From Prevotella sp. KH2C16 (lineage in GTDB: Bacteria; Bacteroidota; Bacteroidia; Bacteroidales; Bacteroidaceae), in the NCBI RefSeq assembly GCF_900113305.1, contig NZ_FOOW01000016.1:1-58512 (forward strand): a DNA stretch of 58,512 bases, given 5' to 3'. The position numbers were made by a program, and so were the translations under genes. The notes below the pieces were generated by a model. It did not search any database, was not told where the DNA came from, and saw only the letters and a program-made list of their open reading frames with translations. This document shows positions 18,458 through 27,579 of the stretch, in pieces (positions within the stretch are counted from its first letter, which is position 1; each line of letters begins with the position of its first letter).

Positions 18458-21400
18458 CTAAAAATTAATATTAAGTCCTACATTGTAGATTTTCTGTAAA
18501 GGGTAAGTATTGATTTCCACGTTTCCCGCTCTCGATGGAGCCTCTGGATCTAGATCGATGACATCAGACCAAGTAAAGAGATTGGAACCGCTTACGAAAA
18601 GCCTGATACTCTGTACGCCAAGAGGCTTTACCATCTTCCTACTAAAGGTGTAGCCTATTTCAACATTTTTCAGTCGCAAATAGCTTGCATCCCTTATCCA
18701 AAAGTCCGAATCCCGGTAATTGTTGTCGGTGTCTTTACTCGGACTGAGCGACAAGCGTGGGAAACTTATTATTTCTCCTGCGGCATAGCGCTCTGGAGTC
18801 CAACGCTCCTTGATAAGTTCTTTCGCACTTTCATGGCTATTGATAAATGGCCACAAGGAACGGCCAAAATATTTGATTGAAACATTATCTGCACCTTGGA
18901 ATAAGGCTGACATGTCAAAACCTTTCCAATTAAACCCGAAAGAAAAGCCATAGATTATTTCGGGGGTAGGCGAATATCCTATAGGAACCTCATCATACAT
19001 GTCGATGGCACCATCTTTATTAATGTCTACATACTTGATATCGCCAGGTTGAAGTTTGTTGCTGTTCCAAGCACTTACTGGACGGTCAAGCGCATTGATT
19101 TCTTCCCAAGAGTTATAGAAACCGTCAGAAACTAATCCGAAAAACTGACTGAGTCGACGACCTGTTTCCATTTGATAACTATACTGGGTCTTGATTTCAT
19201 CCTTGTACAACACCTTATTTCTTGCAAACGAGTAGTTGAAGCGTGCCCAATAGTTGAAGTTGCGAATGTTATTACGATAATTAATGTCGATTTCCCAACC
19301 TTTATTTTCCATCTCTCCCATATTATACGCTGGAAGATTGGCACCTATAATCATCGGCGTGGTATTTCGATTGGCGAGAATATTGTTCCGTCTTTCCTTA
19401 AAAAACTCAACTGTTGTAGTCAAATGGTTCTTGAAGAAATTCATTTCCAATGCCAGATTCATCTTTTTGGCCTTTTCCCAAGTCAAATCCGGATTACCGA
19501 TTTTGTTCTCTATTATCATCAGAGAATTATAGGGGGATGAGCCCGTACCGAAATTATATTGATTGATCGCCGCATTTTCAGCATCACCATATGAAGACGG
19601 CAAATATAGGAAACGGTCTCCACCGATCTTGTCGTTACCAACAATGCCATAGGAAGCTTTGATCTTCATGAATACCAAAATATCATTTTTGGGAAAAAAC
19701 GGCTCTTCTGTAACCACCCAACCTGCAGAAAACGCGGGGAAAAAACCAAAGCGCTTACCTTTTGTAAAGTTTTCGGTACCGTTATACCCCATATTAAATT
19801 CCGCCAAATATCGCGAAGCGTAATCGTAGGTTATACGACCAACGACCCCCTGATAGGCATTGGGCACATAGTATTGCAGGGAAGGAGAGTAGTATTTGCT
19901 TTGGTTATAAAGTACCATAGCCGTGCCAGAGTGTTTTCCGAAAGTCCGTGCATAGTTAACTCCTACCTCCATATACACTTTGCGATTTTTACCGTAACTG
20001 GAGCTGGCACTCCATACATTTTCCTCGCCGGTAGGAATGTACAATATGTTGTCGGGATTGGCAGGGTCGCGCTCGGCTATATAAGAGGGCAGGCTTTTGC
20101 GGAAGGATTTTCGACTATAATAATAACTGTCATAAGAAATGCTCCCATGAACGGAAAGTCCTTTTAGAAGAGCCCTTGACAGGTCATAGTCCAAACGCAA
20201 TGTGGTATTCACATTGTTTTTGCTGTCGTAATTGTAGCCATTACCTCTCAAGGTGGACCAAGGATTGGTGTTGCTCATCACCCCATTAAGGCGAATGATT
20301 TTATTGTCTATGATACCAGGCGATGTCATAGGGTTGGCATACGACACATCCTTCCACACATTACTATTACCTGCGCCTGGAGTCTTGACATCCTCAATCT
20401 GTGTAGCGAGCTGTACGGTGGCTTTGAAATCATCAGTAATCTTGAAATCAAGATTTGAACGGAAATTATAACGGGCATCATGCGCATTTACATCATGGTC
20501 TTTGTCTATCTTCGTGTTCTTGTACATACCCTCTTGGGCGAAATAACCTACAGAAATGAAATAATCCACACGGTCTGTCCCTCCTGATACATTAAAGTTA
20601 TGTTGGGTTCGCAAAGTAGACTTCCGCAGAAAATCATGCGACCAGTTCATGTCGGGATGAAAGATAGGATCCGTACCATTGCGATACAATTCGATGTCCT
20701 CGTCCGTAAACCTCGGCTCATAGGTACTTCCATTGGCATAGGTATCGTTTTTCATAGCTTCATTATACAGTATGGCATAATCAGCACTATTCAGGTAATG
20801 CGGAAGAGCCGTAGGTTGCTGAATAGCAATATTGCCAGAATAACTGATACTGGGTTTGCCAAACCTCCCCCTTTTTGTCGTAATGAGAATCACTCCATTG
20901 GCACCCCTCACTCCATATATAGCTGTTGCAGAGGCATCTTTTAGGATATTGATAGTCTCTATTTCGTTGGCATCGATACCGTTATAGTTTTCGCGCTCTA
21001 CACCATCGATCATTACCAAAGGTGCCGTATTACCAGTGAATGTACTAACACCGCGAATTAGCAAGGTCGATTCGTCTTCGCCAGGAGCCCCACTCCTCTG
21101 CATAGCGATTAAGCCCGGCATACGGCCAACGAGCATATTACTCACATTGGCTTGAGGGGTCTGCACCAAATCTTTCGTACTCAATGAGACGATGGATGCC
21201 GTGAGACTGGCCTTCTTTTGCGTGCCATAGCCTACAACCACCACTTCGTCAAGGCTTTTGGAAACATCCTCACTTAGGGTCAAGTCTATCTTGTTGCGTC
21301 CTTTTACCGATACGGTTAGGGTCTTATAGCCTATATATGAAACAGACAATATGCCATCTTCGGGTACCGCCAGTTCATATCGTCCATCTATGTCCGAGAT

Positions 21401-21886
21401 AGTCCCTATGCTTGCATTGTTTCCACCCTTCAGCATTATGGTTGCCCCAACGATGGGTTCCCCGTTATGGTCTACGATAGAGCCTTTCACATAATGTACC
21501 TTGTCCTTTCCTATACCATTCTGAGGACTAGACGCAGAAGAAGGGGGACGGGGTGTCCGGGCTCTTTTTACTAACACTATCGTGTTGTTATTCACCGTGT
21601 AGCCTATCTCCATGGGATCAAACACCTGATTCAACACTTTGCTTAATGGGGTTTTCTTACATATGATAGATACTTTCTCCTTCGGATCAAGTACCGAGTT
21701 TCGGTATACAAAAGTGTAATGCGTCTGTCGTTCAACTTTGTTGATAAAGGTCTTTACCTCCCCATTCTTGATATTCAGCGTAACGAGCTCTTGCTGGGCC
21801 AAGGTTTTCAATGGTACCAAAAGCAACGGAAAAATCCAAGTCAGCAATGGGATTTCCCACTTGTGTTGTTTCATTACTGTCATCAT
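18458..21886 (-). CDS. susC: SusC-family TonB-dependent transporter with STN signalling domain (pair 1)
   Basis: The first ATG pair (21881-21886) is taken as start; the codon at 21923-21925 is TTG. The product is about 1142 residues. Domains: signal peptide to about residue 31; STN domain about 33-108 (VTLNIKNGEVKTFINKVER); CarboxypepD_reg-like domain about 132-215 (GEPIVGATIMLKGG); TonB box/plug (VVVVGYGTQKK, VMIDGVERENYNGID, ANGVILITTKRG); and a beta-barrel ending NVGLNINF. The STN domain is the part that contacts FecR across the periplasm, so this transporter is the sensor of PUL 1. Its start lies 40 bp after the FecR stop. Confidence 0.9.
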   Translation of the reverse strand: MMTVMKQHKWEIPLLTWIFPLLLVPLKTLAQQELVTLNIKNGEVKTFINKVERQTHYTFVYRNSVLDPKEKVSIICKKTPLSKVLNQVFDPMEIGYTVNNNTIVLVKRARTPRPPSSASSPQNGIGKDKVHYVKGSIVDHNGEPIVGATIMLKGGNNASIGTISDIDGRYELAVPEDGILSVSYIGYKTLTVSVKGRNKIDLTLSEDVSKSLDEVVVVGYGTQKKASLTASIVSLSTKDLVQTPQANVSNMLVGRMPGLIAMQRSGAPGEDESTLLIRGVSTFTGNTAPLVMIDGVERENYNGIDANEIETINILKDASATAIYGVRGANGVILITTKRGRFGKPSISYSGNIAIQQPTALPHYLNSADYAILYNEAMKNDTYANGSTYEPRFTDEDIELYRNGTDPIFHPDMNWSHDFLRKSTLRTQHNFNVSGGTDRVDYFISVGYFAQEGMYKNTKIDKDHDVNAHDARYNFRSNLDFKITDDFKATVQLATQIEDVKTPGAGNSNVWKDVSYANPMTSPGIIDNKIIRLNGVMSNTNPWSTLRGNGYNYDSKNNVNTTLRLDYDLSRALLKGLSVHGSISYDSYYYSRKSFRKSLPSYIAERDPANPDNILYIPTGEENVWSASSSYGKNRKVYMEVGVNYARTFGKHSGTAMVLYNQSKYYSPSLQYYVPNAYQGVVGRITYDYASRYLAEFNMGYNGTENFTKGKRFGFFPAFSAGWVVTEEPFFPKNDILVFMKIKASYGIVGNDKIGGDRFLYLPSSYGDAENAAINQYNFGTGSSPYNSLMIIENKIGNPDLTWEKAKKMNLALEMNFFKNHLTTTVEFFKERRNNILANRNTTPMIIGANLPAYNMGEMENKGWEIDINYRNNIRNFNYWARFNYSFARNKVLYKDEIKTQYSYQMETGRRLSQFFGLVSDGFYNSWEEINALDRPVSAWNSNKLQPGDIKYVDINKDGAIDMYDEVPIGYSPTPEIIYGFSFGFNWKGFDMSALFQGADNVSIKYFGRSLWPFINSHESAKELIKERWTPERYAAGEIISFPRLSLSPSKDTDNNYRDSDFWIRDASYLRLKNVEIGYTFSRKMVKPLGVQSIRLFVSGSNLFTWSDVIDLDPEAPSRAGNVEINTYPLQKIYNVGLNINF

Positions 21887-21925
21887 TTTATAGTTTTTAC
21901 GGTTATTACCAGGTTCAATTTGCAA

Positions 21926-22876
21926 TTATTTCACGATAATGACACCTTTCTGGTTCTGGTATTTAAACTTGTACTGCATGCTTAGAGAGTTGAGTACGCT
22001 TTCCAAGGTTTCATTGTGAAACGAGCCTGTAAGTTTGTCATCTGCATATTGGGAATTTTCAAGTTTGATTCTCACCCCATACCAGCGTTCGATTTTAGTA
22101 ATCACCTCGCATAAAGGGGTGGAGTTGAATATAAGGTATCCATTTTTCCAGCCTAAGTCTTCATCTTTGTTGTTTTGCCCAATCGAAAGTTGATGGCTAG
22201 TTGTTTCATATATGGATTTCTCGCCAGGCTTGAGCATATAGGCTTTTTTGAGTCCTGTGCCGGTCAGCCTTATGCTGCCGCTGAAAAGTGAAGTGCTAAT
22301 TTGGGGGCCATAGGCATTGATGTTAAAAGTTGTGCCTAGAACCTCTATATGCATGTTGTTAACGGAGATATGGAAAGGGTGGTCATAGTCCTTGGCCACA
22401 TCAAAGTAAGCTTCCCCTGACTTAATGATTACTTCTCTTCTGCCATGTTTTTCAACAGCATAGCGCATAACGGTGGCACTATTTATCTCTACTTTTGTTC
22501 CGTCAGGCAAAACAATTTTAGCTTTGTTTCCGGGAACTGAAACTACCTCTGACATAGCGAGGGGGCATTTATCAGAACTATGGTAAAACAGCTGGTAAAA
22601 AGTCACTGATACTACGGCAAATAACATTGCTGCAGCATATTTTAAGAAAGTACCAAATGGATGCTTCTTTATCTTGCGGTGGAGGTTATTAAGGATTTCC
22701 TCCCGCTGTTCTTCTGTTATCTTTACATTTATGTCGTCTACCAAGGAATTCTCAGCCTCCATCATTTGCCACAGGTCATCATCGGAGACATAACCAACAT
22801 CTTCTTTGAAAGAGGCAAGTTCGTCTTCAGACAATTTGCCTCGCAAATAACGGTGGTATAATTCTACATTTAGCAT
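21926..22876 (-). CDS. FecR-family anti-sigma factor (PUL 1)
   Basis: The protein has 316 residues from the ATG at 22874-22876 (the preceding in-frame codon is TTG). A cytoplasmic N-terminal part of about 75 residues would hold the sigma factor. One transmembrane segment follows at about 76-97 (FLKYAAAMLFAVVSVTFYQL). The periplasmic part has the FecR domain (KAKIVLPDGTKVEINSATVMRY) and the Bacteroidetes DUF4974 C-terminal domain (WKNGYLIFNSTPLCEV). It relays binding of glycan at the STN-bearing SusC to the ECF sigma factor encoded 98 bp upstream. Confidence 0.9.
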   Translation of the reverse strand: MLNVELYHRYLRGKLSEDELASFKEDVGYVSDDDLWQMMEAENSLVDDINVKITEEQREEILNNLHRKIKKHPFGTFLKYAAAMLFAVVSVTFYQLFYHSSDKCPLAMSEVVSVPGNKAKIVLPDGTKVEINSATVMRYAVEKHGRREVIIKSGEAYFDVAKDYDHPFHISVNNMHIEVLGTTFNINAYGPQISTSLFSGSIRLTGTGLKKAYMLKPGEKSIYETTSHQLSIGQNNKDEDLGWKNGYLIFNSTPLCEVITKIERWYGVRIKLENSQYADDKLTGSFHNETLESVLNSLSMQYKFKYQNQKGVIIVK

Positions 22877-22974
22877 CAATTAGAATTTACAAATAATACT
22901 TCCAAAGTTTCTTCTAGTACTATTGCCAGATTTGTTTTTAACACATATTAAGGGTTTGCGGCCTATAGGTTTGG

Positions 22975-23577
22975 CTAAGACAAAAAGACAAGCAACAGGA
23001 TTATTAGGAAGCGATCTTTCAACAGTACAGAGCGAAATACTTTCAGTGAAGAAGTAATATAATTTTTAACGGTCTGTTGCGAAAGGTTGAGTCTTTTTGC
23101 TATGTCCTTGATGGGAAGATTCTGCTCTCTGCGCATTTTGAAAATCTCTATCTCCCGTTGAGATAATCGCAGTTTGCATAGTTCCACTCGATGCAAGAAA
23201 TCTTCGTAAATTAGTTGTTGGTCGGCCTGTGTCTCCGCACTATGCAGATTCTCAAGTACGACATAGTCTTCAAATTCCACATAGGCCACTTGCTTTCTGA
23301 ATTCGTCAATTATTCTGTGGCGAGCCATCGTGAATATGAAGGCTTGGATGTTCCCGTCCGGATCGATGTTCTTGCGGTTAATCCACAGTTTGAGAAAAGT
23401 GTCCTGGACAATATCCTGAGAAAGTTCTCTGTCCCTGGTTTGAGTCATGCAAAAACTGTAAATCTTGTCGGCGTAATGATTATAGATTATGTCGAAAGCC
23501 TCATAAGAGCCTTCTCGCAACGCAAAAATATATTTTGCCGGTTCAAAATCTACACTGTGACTCATATTAATTAGCAT
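22975..23577 (-). CDS. ECF-type RNA polymerase sigma factor (PUL 1)
   Basis: The protein has 200 residues; a second ATG at 23563-23565 (MSHSVDFEPAKY) is an equally good start. Region 2 is visible as EAFDIIYNHYADKIYSFC and DIVQDTFLKLWINR, with AFIFTMARHRIIDEFRK after it. Region 4 is a helix-turn-helix (LPIKDIAKRLNLSQQTVKNYI). The last residues (LIILLLVFLS) are hydrophobic, as in many Bacteroidetes ECF sigmas partnered with FecR. It should direct transcription of the susC-led operon when FecR is triggered. Confidence 0.9.
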   Translation of the reverse strand: MLINMSHSVDFEPAKYIFALREGSYEAFDIIYNHYADKIYSFCMTQTRDRELSQDIVQDTFLKLWINRKNIDPDGNIQAFIFTMARHRIIDEFRKQVAYVEFEDYVVLENLHSAETQADQQLIYEDFLHRVELCKLRLSQREIEIFKMRREQNLPIKDIAKRLNLSQQTVKNYITSSLKVFRSVLLKDRFLIILLLVFLS

Positions 23578-23794
23578 TAGGATACACCAAGGGAAATTTT
23601 CTGCGAGGACACTTGTAATTCAGTTTTTTCAGAAAAAGTTTACGGGTAGCATACAGTATGCAAATACACCGAAAAGGGTATAACCGCTTCGCTTGCAACA
23701 AAAGGTATTATTCCAAGGCTGGAGCGAAGGGTTGGCTTTTAGTGCAAACGAAACGACTGTGCTCATATATTTTTGCTTTTGAGTGCATGCTGTG
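23578..23794. promoter_or_regulatory. Upstream region of PUL 1 sigma gene, with a 13-bp palindrome
   Basis: The 217-bp gap contains the perfect palindrome GCATACAGTATGC at 23649-23661. On the minus strand it also contains TTTG followed about 18 bases later by TACCCTTTTC, a poor match to the Bacteroidetes TTTG/TAnnTTTG promoter. The palindrome is well placed for an operator of the sigma gene, but no regulator can be named. Confidence 0.3.
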
Positions 23795-24991
23795 TTAGTG
23801 TTTCAACTCAAAGATGAAATGCTTTTTGTTTTTTCCGTTTTCTTCCGACCTTTCCACTTCAAGTCTGCCATTCTTAGTGTAGCAGAGTAGATAGCTCATA
23901 TTACTGTTAACAAGGCATGGAAAATTCATTGTCTCGCCAGGAGCTTGGTAGTCGTTGCGATGAAGGTGTCCAGAAAGCATCAGCGATACATTCATCCTGT
24001 TCAGTTCGGGCAAAATGGTATTGTTAAGATGATAACAGCCATGCCAGTTTTGCAAGAGAGGGGGAATATGACAGAACACTACCACTGGGTATTTGCCTAT
24101 TCTTCCGTCTTTTTTCAATTGGGCGAGCCATCTTGCCTGTTCTTCCCTGTAAGCGTCAAAATTGGAAATTTCGCCATATTCTATGTCATTATCGGGTTTA
24201 TCCTCTCCGGAATCTATGATGAGAAAGTCTATTCCTGCCACATGCTGCACACGGTAAAACTCGCCGTTTGCCGTAGGGAAAAAGTCCCAAAGCTTGTCGG
24301 CAAAGGCACCACGCGTCTCGTGGTTGCCTCTGCACATAAAAACAGGAATGTACTTTACGCACATACTAACCAGCGTGTCTATATATCCCTTGAAAATTTG
24401 GGCAGATGTTCCCACATAGTTTGACATGTCTCCATTGAGTAAAACGAAGTCGAGTTTGCTGAAGTCGATGTCCTTACACATTTTTTTTAAATCTGTAGCC
24501 CGCTCATGAATGTCGTTCAAGACAAGAAACGAGACATCTCTCACCCCCGCGGGGTAGGTCTTGAAAGTATAAGGTTCTCTTTTGTAAACAGTGGAAGAAG
24601 CAATATCCCCGTAAGTGATGTTGTTGTTCCAACGCCATTGTTTCATCTCTTTGGTAAAGATACGATAACGGTAAAGGCAATCTGGACGCAAGCCGTTTAT
24701 CCGTACTCGGTGGAGAGTGTCCGCAGCCAACTTCCGTCCACGCCTTGTCGCAAAATACTTGTTGCGTTCCTTCCCATAGAAATGATCTGGCCCGCCGGCC
24801 TCTGCCAGTTCAACCCATGACAATCCTGGTTTATCTGTAAACCAAACTATTGTCGTAGATGTAGAGTCCATATCACAGATATATGGGCCATGGGTAATTC
24901 TAATGGCAAATGTCGGTATAGCAACCAGTAGCATAGCCGAAATGGAAATAGCTTTCACCATAAATACGGAATAAATATGTCTCATGCTCAT
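23795..24991 (-). CDS. Secreted metallophosphoesterase with N-terminal Fn3-like domain
   Basis: The ATG at 24989-24991 is chosen; the frame is open further upstream only from a TTG. The product is about 398 residues with a hydrophobic export signal (SISAMLLVAIPTFA). An N-terminal purple-acid-phosphatase-like beta domain (STTIVWFTDKPGLSWVEL) precedes a calcineurin-type domain. That domain has the metal-binding series DIHE, LLNGDMSN, GNHET, FCHIPP and SGHLHR in order, so all metal ligands are present. The substrate is a phosphomonoester or diester of unknown identity. It runs in the same direction as PUL 1 but is separated from the sigma gene by 217 bp, so it may be an independent unit. Confidence 0.8.
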   Translation of the reverse strand: MSMRHIYSVFMVKAISISAMLLVAIPTFAIRITHGPYICDMDSTSTTIVWFTDKPGLSWVELAEAGGPDHFYGKERNKYFATRRGRKLAADTLHRVRINGLRPDCLYRYRIFTKEMKQWRWNNNITYGDIASSTVYKREPYTFKTYPAGVRDVSFLVLNDIHERATDLKKMCKDIDFSKLDFVLLNGDMSNYVGTSAQIFKGYIDTLVSMCVKYIPVFMCRGNHETRGAFADKLWDFFPTANGEFYRVQHVAGIDFLIIDSGEDKPDNDIEYGEISNFDAYREEQARWLAQLKKDGRIGKYPVVVFCHIPPLLQNWHGCYHLNNTILPELNRMNVSLMLSGHLHRNDYQAPGETMNFPCLVNSNMSYLLCYTKNGRLEVERSEENGKNKKHFIFELKH

Positions 24992-25140
24992 AAGTCGTAT
25001 TTGCAACTTCGAAATTATATTATATATTTTAAATATACGCAATACAGCCAGAAAAGTACCAATGTTATATGAATAATTTTGTTTTTTTATTATTCTTCAC
25101 TAAAGGCGTTTCTCCAAATCTTTCTTCGTCTTTTATTATG

Positions 25141-25181
25141 AAAAACAGAGACTTCCCATGATAGGCATGAGAAGTCTTTTT
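25141..25181 (-). terminator. Intrinsic terminator, probably bidirectional
   Basis: AGACTTC (149-155 of this block) pairs with GAAGTCT (171-177), with extra CATG/CATG pairing inside. T-rich runs follow on both strands (CTTTTTG on plus, CTGTTTTT on minus). It ends the leftward transcript of the large surface protein and the 62-residue gene before the phosphoesterase. Confidence 0.65.
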
Positions 25182-25246
25182 GAGTTATACCTGTTTTCGT
25201 AAAGCACTTCCTTCAGGTACAGAACGAATTCCAATCTGCTTATGCC

Positions 25247-25435
25247 CTACTCTTCCCAGTCTGAGGAAAAGCCTGGCTTTGCACCTATTTCAATGGGATC
25301 ATCCTCTATGATAGGCTGCTGGTCTGTCTTTCCATCACCATCGTTATCGACCTGCGAGAATGTTATTCCCATAATTTGTTTCGAGTAGATTTTGATAGTC
25401 TCCATCTTCGGAGTAATATAAGTCTTTCTCATCAT
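25247..25435 (-). CDS. Small protein of 62 residues, unknown function
   Basis: The sequence begins MMRKTYITPKMETIKIYSKQ, a pattern seen in many short Bacteroidetes proteins encoded beside large exported proteins (MKKTYI.P....I....Q.M). The second half is acidic with a calcium-loop-like segment (DNDGDGKTD), ending GFSSDWEE. There is no signal peptide or membrane segment. It lies 8 bp downstream of the large exported protein and before a terminator, so both share a transcript. The reading frame is credible because of this context and the family-like start, but no biochemical role is known to me. Confidence 0.6.
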   Translation of the reverse strand: MMRKTYITPKMETIKIYSKQIMGITFSQVDNDGDGKTDQQPIIEDDPIEIGAKPGFSSDWEE

Positions 25436-25443
25436 TCCTAGTT

Positions 25444-27579
25444 TTATTTAACCACATATTTCTTATTACCCACGATATAAATACCTTTGGGGAGCCCCTC
25501 TAATGAGGAGGAATCACGACGCACGAGTTGGCCGTTTACACTATAAACACCTCCAGATGTTTTTTGATCTGTAAAAATGTTGGTCTGCATGCCCTCTATA
25601 CCTGTTACACTGCCCTGGTCCTCACCATCGAGGGTGAAGGTGAGGTCTTTTGCACCAGCAGCTACATTGGTGGCTATCCAGCAGCGGAAACCTTTGATGG
25701 AGAGTGCAGACTTTGTATGATACCACATTCCGTTATTGCCCAACACATAAGAACCGACTGGGACTATCGCTGTTTGTTGGTAAACTTGCGTGCCACAGAA
25801 CTGTATATTGTTAGCCTCTGTGGTCGTCGGCTTGGAGTCTTCTTTGAAAGTCTCAGTCGGAGAGGTTTCTGGAACAACATTGTTAATGGTAAAGTAAGGG
25901 GCATTAATCGTTATTATAGAATGGTCGGTAAGTGTTTTCGTATAGTTTCCATCTGTTACATTAGCATTACGGGTAGGTCGCATGATATAGAGTTGGTTCG
26001 GCTCTATTACAATGGTAGCATCCTCTGTAAGGTCTACAGATTCAAAATCTATGCGTGTTGGAATGTTCTCATCTTGCCCCTTCAACTTGGCTAAGCTTGC
26101 CTGATCACCGAATGCTGTTTTGAACTGGGCTGCCGTAAGTGCAACAGGCAAAGTTATGGAATTCCATAGTCCAGAAGTTATCGTACGCTTTAAGATGAGC
26201 GTATAGGCATTGTTGGACGATAATCCTTGCTTTGTGAGATAGTCAAGCGAGGTCTGGGTCTCGTCAAGCACCATGTCGTTGTCTCCGCAATACTTCAACT
26301 GGAAGTTGTCGAATGTAGTCCAGTCGAGTTCATCGGCAGAATCTTTCACCCTGATGCCGATGTTCAGCACCTTACCGTCTTCGGGTACATAGACTAGGAT
26401 AGAGTTGTTGTAGCCCCCAGTCTCAAACAACTTAGCAGCCTTGACATAGGGACTTTGGGTAGATGCATCCGCTGCCTTATATACCTTGGCCAGAGCCTCT
26501 GCGTCATAGCTGAATTCTTCGTTGAACAGGTTCAGTTCTGTGGACACATTCGACTGACCCGCCGAACTGCCCTCTACATAGGCGAAAAGGCTTGAAACCA
26601 TCTCTCCATTGGTGTGGTAGAAGCCGTCGCAGGAAACGCGGTACCATCCCTTTTTCAGCGTCGTTACCGCCTGTGTCAGTGTGCCGTTGGCGTGGGTGTC
26701 CTGGCCCAGATTGCGTATGGAACCTATCCAATAGCTTCCGTACTGACGCTGGTAGTCGTCGTTGCTATCGGGTCTTTGTCCCATTCCCACATAATAAGTG
26801 TATTGTGCGTCTTGTAAGAAGCTATAGGAACTGTTCATGCTGTAACTGAACCCTTCGGCCACCCACAGACCCGCATCCTTGTTGCTGCGGTTCATGTCCT
26901 GGTCTTTTATCAAGAAAGTGGCATCGGCGGGGGCTTCATTTGAGGCGAACTGCGCCTTGAAAGCATTCTTCATGTCTCTGAGCGTAATGAACTTCCATTG
27001 TGCGTTCTGGCCGTAGCTACTAATATCGGTAGGATAAACTAAATCCAGGCGGTTAGACGAAGAGGCCTCATTGGAGACAACCATATACCTGTTTCCGCCC
27101 ATTGCCGCTCCGCTGCCGTTATAGCAATAGAGCGTATAGGTTTTGCTTCCATCACCAGTCTCATGAATTGTCCAATTGAGATTTGAGTTTCCAGATTTTC
27201 GGTCGCAGTAGACCCGATCCCAGTCGGACTTATTTGTTTCAGTCGGGTTACTTGGCGGATTGGGAAATCCAAGGTATTGCCCGTCAGATGTTGTGAGGTT
27301 CCCCTGTATTAGATAAGTGCCGTTTTCTTGTGCGGTTAGGATGATGGGCATGCCTACATTATAGGCCGACACACTCGTACCCCAATTGGATCCGATGTTC
27401 AAATACTTCCCCGTACCTACATTATATAGATAGACGGTCTTCATGTCTTCCTCGCTGCTGTTGATGAAATCGGCGATGGAGTTTCCCACCCATTTATATT
27501 CTGAGTCCTGTCCTTGGGCAAGGGCTTTCGTGGGGAAAATCGCGGCCAACAAAGCCGCAAGTACAAAATTTAATTTCAT
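25444..27579 (-). CDS. Large exported protein with lectin-like N-terminus and type IX-like tail
   Basis: The ATG at 27577-27579 starts a clear signal peptide (MKLNFVLAALLAAIFPTKALA). The 78 residues in frame upstream are low-quality and are left out. The product is 711 residues. An N-terminal region (VYLYNVGTGKYLNIGS ... QWKFITL) resembles the beta-trefoil-like ricin/carbohydrate-binding segments of Bacteroidales surface proteins. The middle has a beta-sandwich phrase (KKGWYRVSCDGFYH ... TTFDNFQLKYCG). The end has the short sorting-type tail (GGVYSVNGQLVR ... GIYIVGNKKYVVK). No catalytic motif was recognised. It is probably a surface adhesin or glycan binder; that is inference from shape alone. 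Confidence 0.65.
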   Translation of the reverse strand: MKLNFVLAALLAAIFPTKALAQGQDSEYKWVGNSIADFINSSEEDMKTVYLYNVGTGKYLNIGSNWGTSVSAYNVGMPIILTAQENGTYLIQGNLTTSDGQYLGFPNPPSNPTETNKSDWDRVYCDRKSGNSNLNWTIHETGDGSKTYTLYCYNGSGAAMGGNRYMVVSNEASSSNRLDLVYPTDISSYGQNAQWKFITLRDMKNAFKAQFASNEAPADATFLIKDQDMNRSNKDAGLWVAEGFSYSMNSSYSFLQDAQYTYYVGMGQRPDSNDDYQRQYGSYWIGSIRNLGQDTHANGTLTQAVTTLKKGWYRVSCDGFYHTNGEMVSSLFAYVEGSSAGQSNVSTELNLFNEEFSYDAEALAKVYKAADASTQSPYVKAAKLFETGGYNNSILVYVPEDGKVLNIGIRVKDSADELDWTTFDNFQLKYCGDNDMVLDETQTSLDYLTKQGLSSNNAYTLILKRTITSGLWNSITLPVALTAAQFKTAFGDQASLAKLKGQDENIPTRIDFESVDLTEDATIVIEPNQLYIMRPTRNANVTDGNYTKTLTDHSIITINAPYFTINNVVPETSPTETFKEDSKPTTTEANNIQFCGTQVYQQTAIVPVGSYVLGNNGMWYHTKSALSIKGFRCWIATNVAAGAKDLTFTLDGEDQGSVTGIEGMQTNIFTDQKTSGGVYSVNGQLVRRDSSSLEGLPKGIYIVGNKKYVVK

